From Roseiarcus sp963783175 (GTDB taxonomy: Bacteria > Pseudomonadota > Alphaproteobacteria > Rhizobiales > Beijerinckiaceae): a DNA stretch of 64,000 nucleotides. The DNA lies in the NCBI GenBank assembly GCA_963783175.1, contig CAWANG010000007.1:1-64000 (forward strand), given 5' to 3'. The notes under the pieces were generated by a model. That model was not told where the DNA came from. It worked only from the letters and a program-made list of their open reading frames with translations, and made no database searches. Below, one piece after another: positions 16,167-24,542 of the stretch. The first letter of the stretch is position 1. Every line of letters begins with the position of its first letter. The position numbers were made by a program, and so were the translations under genes.

Positions 16167-16580
16167 ATGGCGCACTGGCTGTTCAAGAGCGAGCCCTCGG
16201 CGTGGTCGTTCGACAAGCTGGCGCGCCTAGGCGTCGCCGGCACGGACTGGAGCGGCGTGCGCAATCATTCCGCCAAACTCAACATGCAGGCGATGAAGGT
16301 CGGCGAGCAGGGGTTCTTCTATCATTCCAACGAGGGCAAGGCGATCGTCGGAATTGTCGAGATCTGCAAGGCTTATCGACCGGATCCGACTGACGCGAGC
16401 GGCAAGTTCGGCATGGTCGATATTCGCGCCGTGCGTCCCTTGCCGCGCCCGGTCACCCTCGAAGAGGTCAAAAACGACAAGCGGTTGGCCGAGATGGCGC
16501 TCGTCACCAATTCGCGCCTGTCGGTGCAGCCGGTGACTGATGCCGAGTGGACACACGTCTGCAAGCTTGGCGGCCTCTGA
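16167..16580 (+). CDS. EVE domain-containing protein
   Basis: 137 residues, single EVE domain (PUA-like fold): MAHWLFKSEPSAWSFDKLAR, GVRNHSAKLNMQAMKVGEQG, FFYHSNEGKAIVGIVEICKA, FGMVDIRAVRPLPRPVTLEE. EVE/YTH-like domains bind modified bases in DNA or RNA; stand-alone members are conserved but their cellular role is not settled. Usually found next to gpsA/acs in Hyphomicrobiales, as here. Intact. Confidence 0.92.
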   Translation: MAHWLFKSEPSAWSFDKLARLGVAGTDWSGVRNHSAKLNMQAMKVGEQGFFYHSNEGKAIVGIVEICKAYRPDPTDASGKFGMVDIRAVRPLPRPVTLEEVKNDKRLAEMALVTNSRLSVQPVTDAEWTHVCKLGGL

Positions 16581-16734
16581 CACGAGCCGAGGCGCGCCTC
16601 CGCCGCATGGCGGGCTAAGACCAAAGGATTGCCCGGCGCCGACTTGTCGGGTTTCCCTGAGATAAGGCATAGAAGCCATGCAGCACCATGCGCGGGGGGC
16701 GGAACCTCGCGCCCGGATCCCTCGGGAGGAGCCC

Positions 16735-18681
16735 ATGTCCGACAAGGTTTATGACGTTCCCGCCGAATGGGCGAAGCGCGCTTGGTTGAACGCGGCCAAG
16801 TACGATGAGATGTACAAGCGCTCCCTCACCGATCCGAACGGATTCTGGGCTGAGCACGGGAAGCGGATCGACTGGCTCACCCCTTACTCCAAAGTCAAAA
16901 ACACCTCGTTCGACGTGCACAACGTCTCGATCAAATGGTTCGAAGACGGCGTCACCAACGTCGCCCACAACTGCGTCGATCGGCATCTGCCCGAACGCGC
17001 AAACCAGACCGCAATCATCTGGGAAGGCGACGACCCCTCGAAGTCCAAACACATCACCTACGCGGAGCTGGCCCGTCGGGTCGGGCATTTTGCCAATGTG
17101 CTGAAGGGTCACGGCGTCAAGAAGGGCGACCGGGTCACGATCTACCTGCCCATGATTCCCGAGGCGGCATACGCAATGCTCGCTTGCGCTCGCATCGGCG
17201 CGATCCACTCGATCGTGTTCGGCGGCTTTTCACCGGACGCTCTCGCCGGCCGCATCGTGGACGCAAAATCCGAGGTCGTCGTCACCGCGGACGAGGGACT
17301 GCGGGGAGGCCGCAAGGTGCCGCTGAAGGCCAATGTCGACGCGGCCCTCGAGAAAGCGGATGGCGTAAAGACCGTGATCGTCGTCAGGCACACCGGTGGC
17401 GACGTCGCCTGGCAGGATGGACGCGACGTTTGGCTGCACGAAGCCGAGAAGGCGGTGACCGCGCACTGCCCGGCCGAGCCGATGAAAGCGGAGGATCCGC
17501 TGTTCATCCTCTACACATCAGGTTCAACCGGCGCGCCTAAAGGCGTGGTGCACACCACCGGCGGCTACCTTGTATTCGTTTCAATGACCCACCAGTATGT
17601 CTTCGACTATCACGACGGCGACATCTATTGGTGCACGGCCGACGTCGGCTGGGTGACCGGCCATAGCTACATCGTCTACGGACCTCTGGCCAACGGCGCT
17701 ACGACCTTGATGTTCGAGGGCATCCCTAACTACCCGTCGATGAGCCGGTTTTGGGAAGTCATCGACAAGCACAAAGTCAATATATTCTACACTGCGCCCA
17801 CCGCGATCCGTTCGCTGATGGGCGCGGGCGAGGAACCGGTCAAGAAGACGAGCCGCGCCTCTTTGCGGCTTTTGGGGTCGGTCGGCGAGCCGATCAATCC
17901 GGAGGCCTGGGAGTGGTATTACCGCGTGGTCGGGGACAGCCGCTGCCCGATCGTCGATACTTGGTGGCAGACCGAGACTGGCGGCATATTGATCACGCCG
18001 CTGCCCGGAGCCATCAGGCTCAAACCCGGCTCGGCGACGCGGCCTTTCTTCGGCGTCGTTCCCGAGATCGTCGACGCCGCCGGCAATGTTCAGGAAGGCG
18101 CCTGTGAGGGCAATCTGGTGATCGCCGATTCGTGGCCCGGACAGTCGCGGACGGTTTTCGGCGATCATTCCCGGTTCGTAAACACCTACTTCGCCGCCTA
18201 TCCCGGCAAATACTTTACCGGTGACGGCGCGCGGCGCGACGCTGACGGTTATTACTGGATCACGGGGCGCGTCGACGACGTCATCAACGTATCAGGGCAT
18301 CGGATGGGAACGGCGGAAGTCGAGAGCGCCCTCGTCGCCCACCCGAAAGTGTCGGAAGCCGCGGTCGTCGGCTATCCGCACGACATCAAAGGGCAGGGCA
18401 TCTACGCTTATGTGACCTTGATGGCAGGCGTCGACGCCAACGAGGACCTACGCAAGGAATTGGTCGCTTGGGTGCGAAAGGAGATCGGCCCGATCGCGTC
18501 ACCCGACCTCATTCAATTCGCGCCCCTCTTGCCCAAGACCCGCTCGGGCAAAATCATGCGCCGAATCCTGCGGAAGATTGCAGAGAACGAGTATGGTTCG
18601 TTGGGCGACACCTCGACGCTTGCCGATCCTGCTGTTGTCAGCGATCTCATCGATAGACGGGAGAATCGCGGCAAAAATTGA
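16735..18681 (+). CDS. acs: Acetyl-CoA synthetase (AMP-forming)
   Basis: 648 residues. Converts acetate, ATP and CoA to acetyl-CoA, AMP and PPi. Seen: P-loop-like ILYTSGSTGAPKGVVHTTGG, VGWVTGHSYIVYGPLANGAT, WWQTETGGILITPLPGAIRL, and the C-terminal TRSGKIMRRILRKIAENEYG with the Lys that is acetylated in known Acs proteins. ATG 16735 is preceded by GGGAGGA. The convergent response regulator at 18731-19399 resembles known acs regulators (see findings). Intact and full length. Confidence 0.96.
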   Translation: MSDKVYDVPAEWAKRAWLNAAKYDEMYKRSLTDPNGFWAEHGKRIDWLTPYSKVKNTSFDVHNVSIKWFEDGVTNVAHNCVDRHLPERANQTAIIWEGDDPSKSKHITYAELARRVGHFANVLKGHGVKKGDRVTIYLPMIPEAAYAMLACARIGAIHSIVFGGFSPDALAGRIVDAKSEVVVTADEGLRGGRKVPLKANVDAALEKADGVKTVIVVRHTGGDVAWQDGRDVWLHEAEKAVTAHCPAEPMKAEDPLFILYTSGSTGAPKGVVHTTGGYLVFVSMTHQYVFDYHDGDIYWCTADVGWVTGHSYIVYGPLANGATTLMFEGIPNYPSMSRFWEVIDKHKVNIFYTAPTAIRSLMGAGEEPVKKTSRASLRLLGSVGEPINPEAWEWYYRVVGDSRCPIVDTWWQTETGGILITPLPGAIRLKPGSATRPFFGVVPEIVDAAGNVQEGACEGNLVIADSWPGQSRTVFGDHSRFVNTYFAAYPGKYFTGDGARRDADGYYWITGRVDDVINVSGHRMGTAEVESALVAHPKVSEAAVVGYPHDIKGQGIYAYVTLMAGVDANEDLRKELVAWVRKEIGPIASPDLIQFAPLLPKTRSGKIMRRILRKIAENEYGSLGDTSTLADPAVVSDLIDRRENRGKN

Positions 18682-18730
18682 CCTGAAGCTATCGTCACAC
18701 TGAATCCGGATAGCTGATGGCCGATGATTG

Positions 18731-19399
18731 TCAGGAGGCGATCAGTAATTCTTGGGCCGATTCGATTTTGGTCGCGAGAATGACCGCCTGGGTTCGGCTC
18801 TCGACGCCGAGTTTTTGCAAGATCGCGGATACGTGCGCCTTGACGGTCGCCTCGGAAACAGTGAGCTCGTAGGCTATCTGCTTGTTGAGCAGCCCCTGCG
18901 ACAGCATCATCAACACCCGAATTTGCTGCGGGGTCAGCGAAGCAAGTCGGCGCGCCATGGCGCTGGATTCGCGGTTGGGCTGAGAGCTCGGATCGAAATC
19001 GGGAGGAGTCCATCGGCTACCCTCGAGAACCTGTGCGATGGCGACTCGCATCGTTTCGAGTGAACTCGACTTCGGAATGAAGCCGGCTGCGCCGAATTCC
19101 ATGCAATGGCGGATGACCGCGCGGTCTTCGTTTCCCGAAACGACAACTACCGGAGTCGAGGGACGCTCCGAACGCAGGAACAAAAGGCCAGAAAAGCCGC
19201 GAACCCCTGGCATGGTCAAGTCGAGCAGCACGAGATCGGTGTCGGGCGAAGCCTCGAGCGCCGCGGCCATGCTGGCGAAATCGTGCGCGGCCGCCACCTC
19301 GGCGTCGGGGGCCGCCGCGAGCACCGCCTGACGCAACCCGCCGACGACGAGCGGATGGTCATCGGCAATAAGCACGCGAAAGGCGTTCCCTTCGCTCAT
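18731..19399 (-). CDS. LuxR/NarL-family response regulator (ErdR/CrbR-like)
   Basis: 222 residues. Receiver domain 1-125 with acidic pair D13/D14, phospho-acceptor Asp60 (VLLDLTMPG) and Lys110 (FIPKSS); NarL-type HTH about 155-218 (LTPQQIRVLMMLSQGLLNKQ, EATVKAHVSAILQKLGVESR). The start at ATG 19399 follows GGAGGAAACG. The overall pattern is like ErdR/AgmR/CrbR regulators that control acs and ethanol or acetate use in gammaproteobacteria. Its stop is 49 bases from the acs stop (convergent). No sensor kinase is adjacent, though such regulators usually answer to an unlinked hybrid kinase. Confidence 0.88.
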   Translation of the reverse strand: MSEGNAFRVLIADDHPLVVGGLRQAVLAAAPDAEVAAAHDFASMAAALEASPDTDLVLLDLTMPGVRGFSGLLFLRSERPSTPVVVVSGNEDRAVIRHCMEFGAAGFIPKSSSLETMRVAIAQVLEGSRWTPPDFDPSSQPNRESSAMARRLASLTPQQIRVLMMLSQGLLNKQIAYELTVSEATVKAHVSAILQKLGVESRTQAVILATKIESAQELLIAS

Positions 19400-19455
19400 C
19401 GTTTCCTCCAGGGCGCCGAGGCGACAATCGCTGATCTGACCGTCGTTGTCACGCC

Positions 19456-19954
19456 TCACAGCTGACGCTCGATCATTGAGGGCAGGCGATCGAGCTGGCG
19501 CAGCGCTTCGGTGACGGCGATTGCCGCGGCGATCCCCACATTGAGGGAACGCAGCCGAGGCCGAATGGGAATGTTGAGCCGGATGTCGGCCGACGCGCTG
19601 ACCGCAGGGGGAACTCCGGCGGAACTCACGCCCCACGAGAATGATATCCCCTTCACAAAAGGCGAAATCCCACAAACAAGTTGGGCCTTTCGTGGTCAGC
19701 AGCACGAGGCGGCGCTGACAGGACGCGCGCCAGGCGGCAAAATCCGCCCACGAATCGTGGGTCTTGATCGTCAAGGCGTCGAGATAGTCCATCCCGCCCC
19801 GCCGGAAGCGGCTATCGTTGATTCGAAATCCTGCCGGCTCGATGATCGCCGCGTCCACGCCAAGGCAGGCGCAGGTGCGCATCATCGCGCCGGTGTTTTG
19901 GGCGATATCGGGCTCAAACAATGCAAGCAAGAGCGGCGCGGGCGGCTCGGCCAT
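19456..19954 (-). pseudogene. trmL: tRNA (cytidine(34)-2'-O)-methyltransferase, split by one frameshift
   Basis: SpoU/TrmH-family SAM methyltransferase that modifies the wobble base of tRNA-Leu. The first part from ATG 19954 reads LLLALFEPDIAQNTGAMMRT, GVDAAIIEPAGFRINDSRFR, GGMDYLDALTI to GDIILVGRE; the rest (SAGVPPAVSASADIRLNIPI, RPRLRSLNVGIAAAIAVTEA, stop 19456) is in the neighbouring frame. One extra T within GAGTTCC near 19624 explains the shift. Everything else is intact, including the C-terminal SLNV knot motif. As the gene is otherwise perfect, a consensus error is as likely as a real mutation. Confidence 0.8.
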
Positions 19955-20484
19955 AAGACGTCGCCATTACTCGAACGCGATGAAAAACTAAAGCCTGGCG
20001 ACGAGGTCGGAAAATGTCGCCGTCGCGTGTCGAGCCGGGAATAGCGTCGACGCTCCCGCCTATGGACATCCAATTCGATCAATGCGAAAAACCGCGTCGA
20101 ACGTTGACCGGCGCCGAGGCGCAGCGATCGACGAAAACGCTGAAAACGCGTGGGTTGCAATGCGGGGGCCGTTGCTGGATAGACAGCCCAAAATCGCGTG
20201 AAGCCCGTCGGCGCCGCGCCGGGATGAAGGTTGAGGGTTGAATTGACCAGCGCTGCGACAATCGATGGACCGACTTCCGCGCACTCCTTGTTTCCCTATT
20301 CGGGGGCTGCGGTCACGCTCGACGTCGCGGCAGGCGTTCAGCCGGGCGACGACACCTGCGCCGTTCGACATCGCATCGGTGGACGGCGCCTTCCTCACCG
20401 ACGCCAAGCTGAAAATGGGCTGATCGGCGCCCGTCGACCCGCTATTCGCCAGTTCATCGCCAACGTCAATCAGAGATCCATGAC
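19955..20484. other. Gap where petA (Rieske) is expected
   Basis: In related genomes the Rieske iron-sulfur subunit gene lies here, between trmL and petB. No frame codes for the Rieske cluster motifs (CTHLGC, CPCHGS). Small open frames on both strands do not look like proteins. Only the last 25 codons or so before 20423 look like a Rieske C-terminus (separate entry). Confidence 0.5.
20342..20423 (+). pseudogene. Possible Rieske protein C-terminal remnant
   Basis: In the frame ending with TGA 20421-20423 the sequence TPAPFDIASVDGAFLTDAKL followed by KMG resembles the end of bc1-type Rieske proteins (usual pattern GPAPxNLxxPxYxFxSDTKxxIG). It lies 61 bases upstream of petB, just where petA should end. 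Upstream in this frame there are stops and no further likeness, so at best it is a remnant. The match is short and could be chance. Confidence 0.3.
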
Positions 20485-21738
20485 ATGAGCGGCCCCTCGA
20501 CTTACGTTCCCAAAAGCGCAATCGGGCGCTGGTTCGAATCGCGTCTTCCCTTGATGGGCTTGGTTCATTCCTCGTTTGTGGCCTATCCGGTTCCGCGCAA
20601 TCTCAACTACATGTGGACGTTCGGCGCGATTCTATCCTTCATGCTCGTTGCACAGATCGTCACTGGCGTCGTGCTGGCGATGCACTATGTCCCATCCGCG
20701 ACCGAGGCGTTCTCCTCCGTCAACGACAGAATTATGCGGGACGTCAACTACGGCTGGCTGATCCGCTACATGCACTCGAACGGCGCTTCGCTGTTCTTCC
20801 TTGCCGGCTATATCCATATGCTTCGCGGCCTGTACTACGGCTCCTTCAAGCCGCCGCGCGAGGTGCTGTGGATAATCGGGGTTATCATCTACTTCCTGAT
20901 GATGGCGACGGCATTCATGGGCTACGTTCTGCCCTGGGGTTCGATGAGTTTCGCGGGCGCGACCGTCATCACCAACCTCACATCGGCGATTCCGTTCGTA
21001 GGCAACTCGATTGCCCACTGGCTATGGGGCGGATTCGCGGTCGGAGGACCGACGCTGAACCGCTTCTTTTCGCTTCACTATCTTCTGCCGTTCATCATCG
21101 CCGCGTTCGTCGGACTCCACGTCTGGGCTCTCCACGTCACCGGGCAGAACAATCCAGACGGCGTGGAGGTGAAAGACGTTGAGCGCGATACAGTCGCCTT
21201 CACGCCCTATGCGACGATCAAGGACGTGTTCGGGCTCTCGGTATTTCTGATCCTTTACGCCTGGCTGGTCTTTTACATTCCAAACTATCTCCTCGATGCG
21301 GACAATTCGAATATCGCCAATCCGCTGGCGACGCCGGCGCACGTCGTGCCCGAATGGTATCTGCTGCCGTTTTACGCGATGCTGCGCGCAATCCCGAACA
21401 AGCTCATGGGCGTGATCGTGCTGTTCGCAGCGATCGTCATACTCGCCTTGATTCCTTGGCTCGACCGATCGCCCGTAAAGTCCGCGAAGTACCGGCCAGC
21501 CTATCGTTTTTTCTTCTGGGTGTTTGTCGTGATCTGCGTCGGTCTCGGCTATCTCGGTTCGCAAGAGCCCACGGAGGGGCTCGCGTTGATAGCGCGCATT
21601 CTCACATTCGGTTATTTCGCCTTCTTTCTTATCGTCATGCCTGTTCTGAGCTTTACCGAGAAGACGAAGCCGATTCCGACGTCGATCGCCGACGCGGTGC
21701 TGACGAAGACAAAGACTACGGCGGTCGCCGCAGGCTGA
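20485..21738 (+). CDS. petB: Cytochrome b of the bc1 complex
   Basis: 417 residues; the membrane subunit of ubiquinol:cytochrome c oxidoreductase, carrying hemes bL and bH and the Qo and Qi sites. Seen: YMHSNGASLFFLAGYIHMLR and FSLHYLLPFIIAAFVGLHVW with the heme-ligand histidines, GYVLPWGSMSFAGATVITNL, and PEWYLLPFYAMLRAIPNKLM with the Qo-site PEWY motif. Eight or more transmembrane helices. It is not fused to cytochrome c1, unlike the fbcH form of Bradyrhizobium. Followed 28 bases later by petC; no intact petA upstream. Confidence 0.96.
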   Translation: MSGPSTYVPKSAIGRWFESRLPLMGLVHSSFVAYPVPRNLNYMWTFGAILSFMLVAQIVTGVVLAMHYVPSATEAFSSVNDRIMRDVNYGWLIRYMHSNGASLFFLAGYIHMLRGLYYGSFKPPREVLWIIGVIIYFLMMATAFMGYVLPWGSMSFAGATVITNLTSAIPFVGNSIAHWLWGGFAVGGPTLNRFFSLHYLLPFIIAAFVGLHVWALHVTGQNNPDGVEVKDVERDTVAFTPYATIKDVFGLSVFLILYAWLVFYIPNYLLDADNSNIANPLATPAHVVPEWYLLPFYAMLRAIPNKLMGVIVLFAAIVILALIPWLDRSPVKSAKYRPAYRFFFWVFVVICVGLGYLGSQEPTEGLALIARILTFGYFAFFLIVMPVLSFTEKTKPIPTSIADAVLTKTKTTAVAAG

Positions 21739-21766
21739 CGCGCGACCGACCCAAGGAAGCTCAACG

Positions 21767-22597
21767 ATGATCAGTGTCAAGTTCCCGGCCCTCGCCCTTT
21801 CTGCCATGGCGCTCGTCATGGTCAGCTCGGTGGGGGCGCTCGCGCAGGAGGAGGCAGACCAGCCAAAGCCGCCTCGTCAGGACTGGTCCTTCTCCGGCAT
21901 GTTCGGCATTTACGATAAGGCGCAACTCCAGCGCGGATTCCAGGTGTACAAGGAAGTCTGCAGCACCTGTCACGCGATGAGTATTCCGTTTCGCACCCTC
22001 GCCGATCCCGACGGTCCGGGCTTTACGGAGGATCAGGTCAAGACGCTCGCCGCGAGTTACCAAGTCACCAACGCCGAGCCAAACGACAAAGGCGAAATCT
22101 TCAAGCGTCCCGGGACGCCAGCCGACATGATCCCTCGCCCGGAATCCTATCCCAACGACCAGGCGGCCGCGGCAGCCTTCGGCAAAGCGCCGCCGAACAT
22201 GGCGTTGCTCGCCAAGGCGCTGAAATATGAGCGCGGTTTTCCGTGGTTCGTCTTCGACGCGTTGCCGGGCCTCGAATATCAGGAGATGGGGGCCGATTAC
22301 ATCCACGCTATCCTGACCGGCTATACAAAGCCCGACGATCCGCAATGGAACTTGTATTATCCCGGGCACAAGATCGCGATGCCCCAGCCGCTGACCAACG
22401 GCGCGGTCGACTACAAGGATGGCACGCCGCCGACCTTGGATAATTACGCCAAGGATATTTCGGCATTTCTGAGTTGGGCGGCTGAACCCAACCTTGTCGA
22501 ACGCAAGAGAATTGGCCTTCGGGTGATGATCTTCCTGTTCGTGTTCGCGGCCCTGCTTTACTTCACCAAGAAGCGAATCTGGGAGTGGGTGCACTAG
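21767..22597 (+). CDS. petC: Cytochrome c1 of the bc1 complex
   Basis: 276 residues. Signal peptide (MISVKFPALALSAMALVMVS ... GALAQEE), heme c motif CSTCH at residues 65-69, family segments FRTLADPDGPGFTEDQVKTL, NDKGEIFKRPGTPADMIPRP, MALLAKALKYERGFPWFVFD and HKIAMPQPLTNGAVDYKDGT (the Met ligand lies in this last part), and a C-terminal membrane anchor (VMIFLFVFAALLYFTKKRIW). Passes electrons from the Rieske centre to soluble cytochrome c. Co-transcribed with petB. Confidence 0.96.
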   Translation: MISVKFPALALSAMALVMVSSVGALAQEEADQPKPPRQDWSFSGMFGIYDKAQLQRGFQVYKEVCSTCHAMSIPFRTLADPDGPGFTEDQVKTLAASYQVTNAEPNDKGEIFKRPGTPADMIPRPESYPNDQAAAAAFGKAPPNMALLAKALKYERGFPWFVFDALPGLEYQEMGADYIHAILTGYTKPDDPQWNLYYPGHKIAMPQPLTNGAVDYKDGTPPTLDNYAKDISAFLSWAAEPNLVERKRIGLRVMIFLFVFAALLYFTKKRIWEWVH

Positions 22598-22743
22598 CCG
22601 CGCCCCAAGCGCTTTGGCGGGCTGAACGCAGTTCCGCTTCCCGACTCGCCATGCGCATCCGTTCGGTCCTGCGGCGTGGCGGCGTCGCACTGATGGCGGC
22701 GCCTGCTCGGGAATGATGCGGCTCATCAAAAAAGGGGGCGCCC

Positions 22744-23622
22744 ATGGCCAAGGCAATCGTAGGAGTGATCGGAGGCTCGGGCGTTTATCATCTTCCGGGC
22801 CTGACCGATCTGCGCGAAGAGCAAATCGCGACGCCGTGGGGCGATCCTTCCGACTTGCTACGCTTCGGACGCGTTGGGCAGACGCAGGCGGTGTTCCTCG
22901 CTCGCCACGGCCGCGGGCATCGCTTCTCTCCTTCGACCATCAATTACCGCGCCAATATCGATGCGCTGAAACGGGTCGGCGTCACCGACATCATCGCTCT
23001 TTCCGCCTGTGGATCGTTCCACCGCGATCTCTATCCGGGCATGTTCGTGATGATCGATCAGTTAGAGGACCGCACCTATCTGCGCCGTTCGAGCTTCTTC
23101 GGCGACGGCTGCGTCGCCCATGTCTCGATGGCGCACCCGATCGCCCCATTGTTGCGCCGGCGCCTTGTTGCTGCCGCTGAAGCCGAGAAAGTTCCCTGCC
23201 GTGACGGCGGAACCTACGTCTGCATCGAAGGTCCGCAGTTTTCGTCGCTGGCCGAGTCGCTCGGCTTCCAGGCGCGCGGCGCCGATGTCATTGGGATGAC
23301 CGGCGCGACCGAGGCGAAATTGGCCCGCGAAGCTGAAATCTCCTATGCGACAATCGCCATGGTCACCGACTACGACTGTTGGCACGAGGAGCAAGGCGCA
23401 GTCGACGTCGCCGCGGTGATCAAGGTCGTCGCCGAGAACGCCGATCGGGCGAGCGCGGTCGTCGGGCGCGCGCTGCGCGAGTTTCCAATCGAGCACGAAG
23501 CATGCCCTATCGGATCGGACCACTCGCTTGACTTCGCGATCATCACTCCTCCTGCGGATCGCGATCCTGATATCCTGAAAAGGCTCGACGCGGTCGCGGG
23601 GCGCGTGCTGCGCAACGCCTGA
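22744..23622 (+). CDS. mtnP: S-methyl-5'-thioadenosine phosphorylase
   Basis: 292 residues. Splits methylthioadenosine with phosphate into adenine and methylthioribose-1-phosphate (methionine salvage, polyamine by-product removal). Seen: AIVGVIGGSGVYHLPGLTDL, ARHGRGHRFSPSTINYRANI, IIALSACGSFHRDLYPG, TYVCIEGPQFSSLAESLGFQ, DVIGMTGATEAKLAREAEIS and MVTDYDCWHEEQGAVDV, all in usual order. It is commonly found behind petBC in Hyphomicrobiales. The gap to petC is 146 bases, so it may have its own promoter. Intact. Confidence 0.94.
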   Translation: MAKAIVGVIGGSGVYHLPGLTDLREEQIATPWGDPSDLLRFGRVGQTQAVFLARHGRGHRFSPSTINYRANIDALKRVGVTDIIALSACGSFHRDLYPGMFVMIDQLEDRTYLRRSSFFGDGCVAHVSMAHPIAPLLRRRLVAAAEAEKVPCRDGGTYVCIEGPQFSSLAESLGFQARGADVIGMTGATEAKLAREAEISYATIAMVTDYDCWHEEQGAVDVAAVIKVVAENADRASAVVGRALREFPIEHEACPIGSDHSLDFAIITPPADRDPDILKRLDAVAGRVLRNA

Positions 23623-23684
23623 ACGCCCAGCGCCGAGCCGAGTTCCGTCTGGATGTCGTTGCTGACAGAGACCTCGAGGGATCG

Positions 23685-24209
23685 ATGATCAAAGATGCGA
23701 TCGAGCGGTTTCTGTTCGCGAGCCGGTTTCTTCTCGCCCCGCTTTATCTGGCGCTCGCCATCAGTCTCGTCGCCCTTCTGGGAAAGGGCGGCCTGCACCT
23801 CTATCAGCTCCTGACTCAGCTTCCGACCCTCGACGACGAAGCGGTCCTGTTGTCCGAGTTGGCGATTGTCGACTTGACGCTGACGGCCTCGCTGGTGGTG
23901 ATCGTGTTTCTCTCTGGCTATACCAATTTTGTCGCCCCAGTCATCATGCGCGAAGACGACGGACGGCCCCACTGGATTGCGGAGATCGATTTCAGCGAGT
24001 TGAAGCTCAAACTGATGGCCTCGATCGTCGCCATCTCGGCGATTAAGCTGCTCGAGGGTTTCATGAATGTCGCGCATGTGCCCGATCGCGAACTTTATTG
24101 GCTGGCGGGCATTCACTTGACCTTTGTCGTCTCGACGCTGCTTCTGGCGCTCGCCGATCGATTCGGGCACCGCACGCGCCCGACGGGCGGCGACCCCGAG
24201 GGGGTCTGA
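23685..24209 (+). CDS. UPF0114 (YqhA-type) inner-membrane protein
   Basis: 174 residues with three to four membrane helices: FLFASRFLLAPLYLALAISL VALL, LSELAIVDLTLTASLVVIVF, LKLMASIVAISAIKLLEGFM and IHLTFVVSTLLLALADRFGH. Typical segments are FVAPVIMREDDGRPHWIAEI and DFSELKLKLMASI. Function unknown. It follows mtnP by 62 bases in the same direction, perhaps in the same transcript. Intact. Confidence 0.88.
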   Translation: MIKDAIERFLFASRFLLAPLYLALAISLVALLGKGGLHLYQLLTQLPTLDDEAVLLSELAIVDLTLTASLVVIVFLSGYTNFVAPVIMREDDGRPHWIAEIDFSELKLKLMASIVAISAIKLLEGFMNVAHVPDRELYWLAGIHLTFVVSTLLLALADRFGHRTRPTGGDPEGV

Positions 24210-24212
24210 CCA

Positions 24213-24480
24213 TCATTTCTCCAGAACGACCTTTCGGCATTCGGGCGGCAGCGCCGCCATGGGCAACGGCGGCTTGGGCGGCTCGGCGCGCGGGTCCAGC
24301 GCCTCGTCGGTAAACCACCAGTCAAGCGACTTGTCACAGCCGTCGCCGGGCGGCAGCGGATCCTGCGCCTGACAGCCGGCGTCTCCGGACGGACATTTGA
24401 TGCGTATGTGGAAATGATAGTTGTGCCCATAGTAAGCGCGCACCTTGTTCAGCGTCTTCAACAGACCGCGGTCTTCACGA
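24213..24480 (-). pseudogene. Penicillin-insensitive murein endopeptidase (mepA), C-terminal fragment
   Basis: The last roughly 85 codons of MepA: LLKTLNKVRAYYGHNYHFHI (with the metal-binding HxH), RIKCPSGDAGCQAQDPLPPG, DGCDKSLDWWFTDEALDPRA and ALPPECRKVVLEK to the stop at 24213. The catalytic N-terminal two thirds are missing; upstream the frame runs as an antisense shadow of the hydrolase gene on the other strand. It has no start codon of its own that makes sense. A remnant, MepA normally being about 280-310 residues. Confidence 0.75.
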
Positions 24481-24542
24481 TTTTGTAAGCCGGCTTTGAA
24501 AAGGTCTTTTGGCGCCGCCAACGGATTGTTAAGGATCAGGCC

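Noticed and set aside
20045..20261. Small frames between trmL and petB
   Set aside because: No ribosome-binding sites, no likeness to Rieske or other proteins, Arg/Ser-rich.
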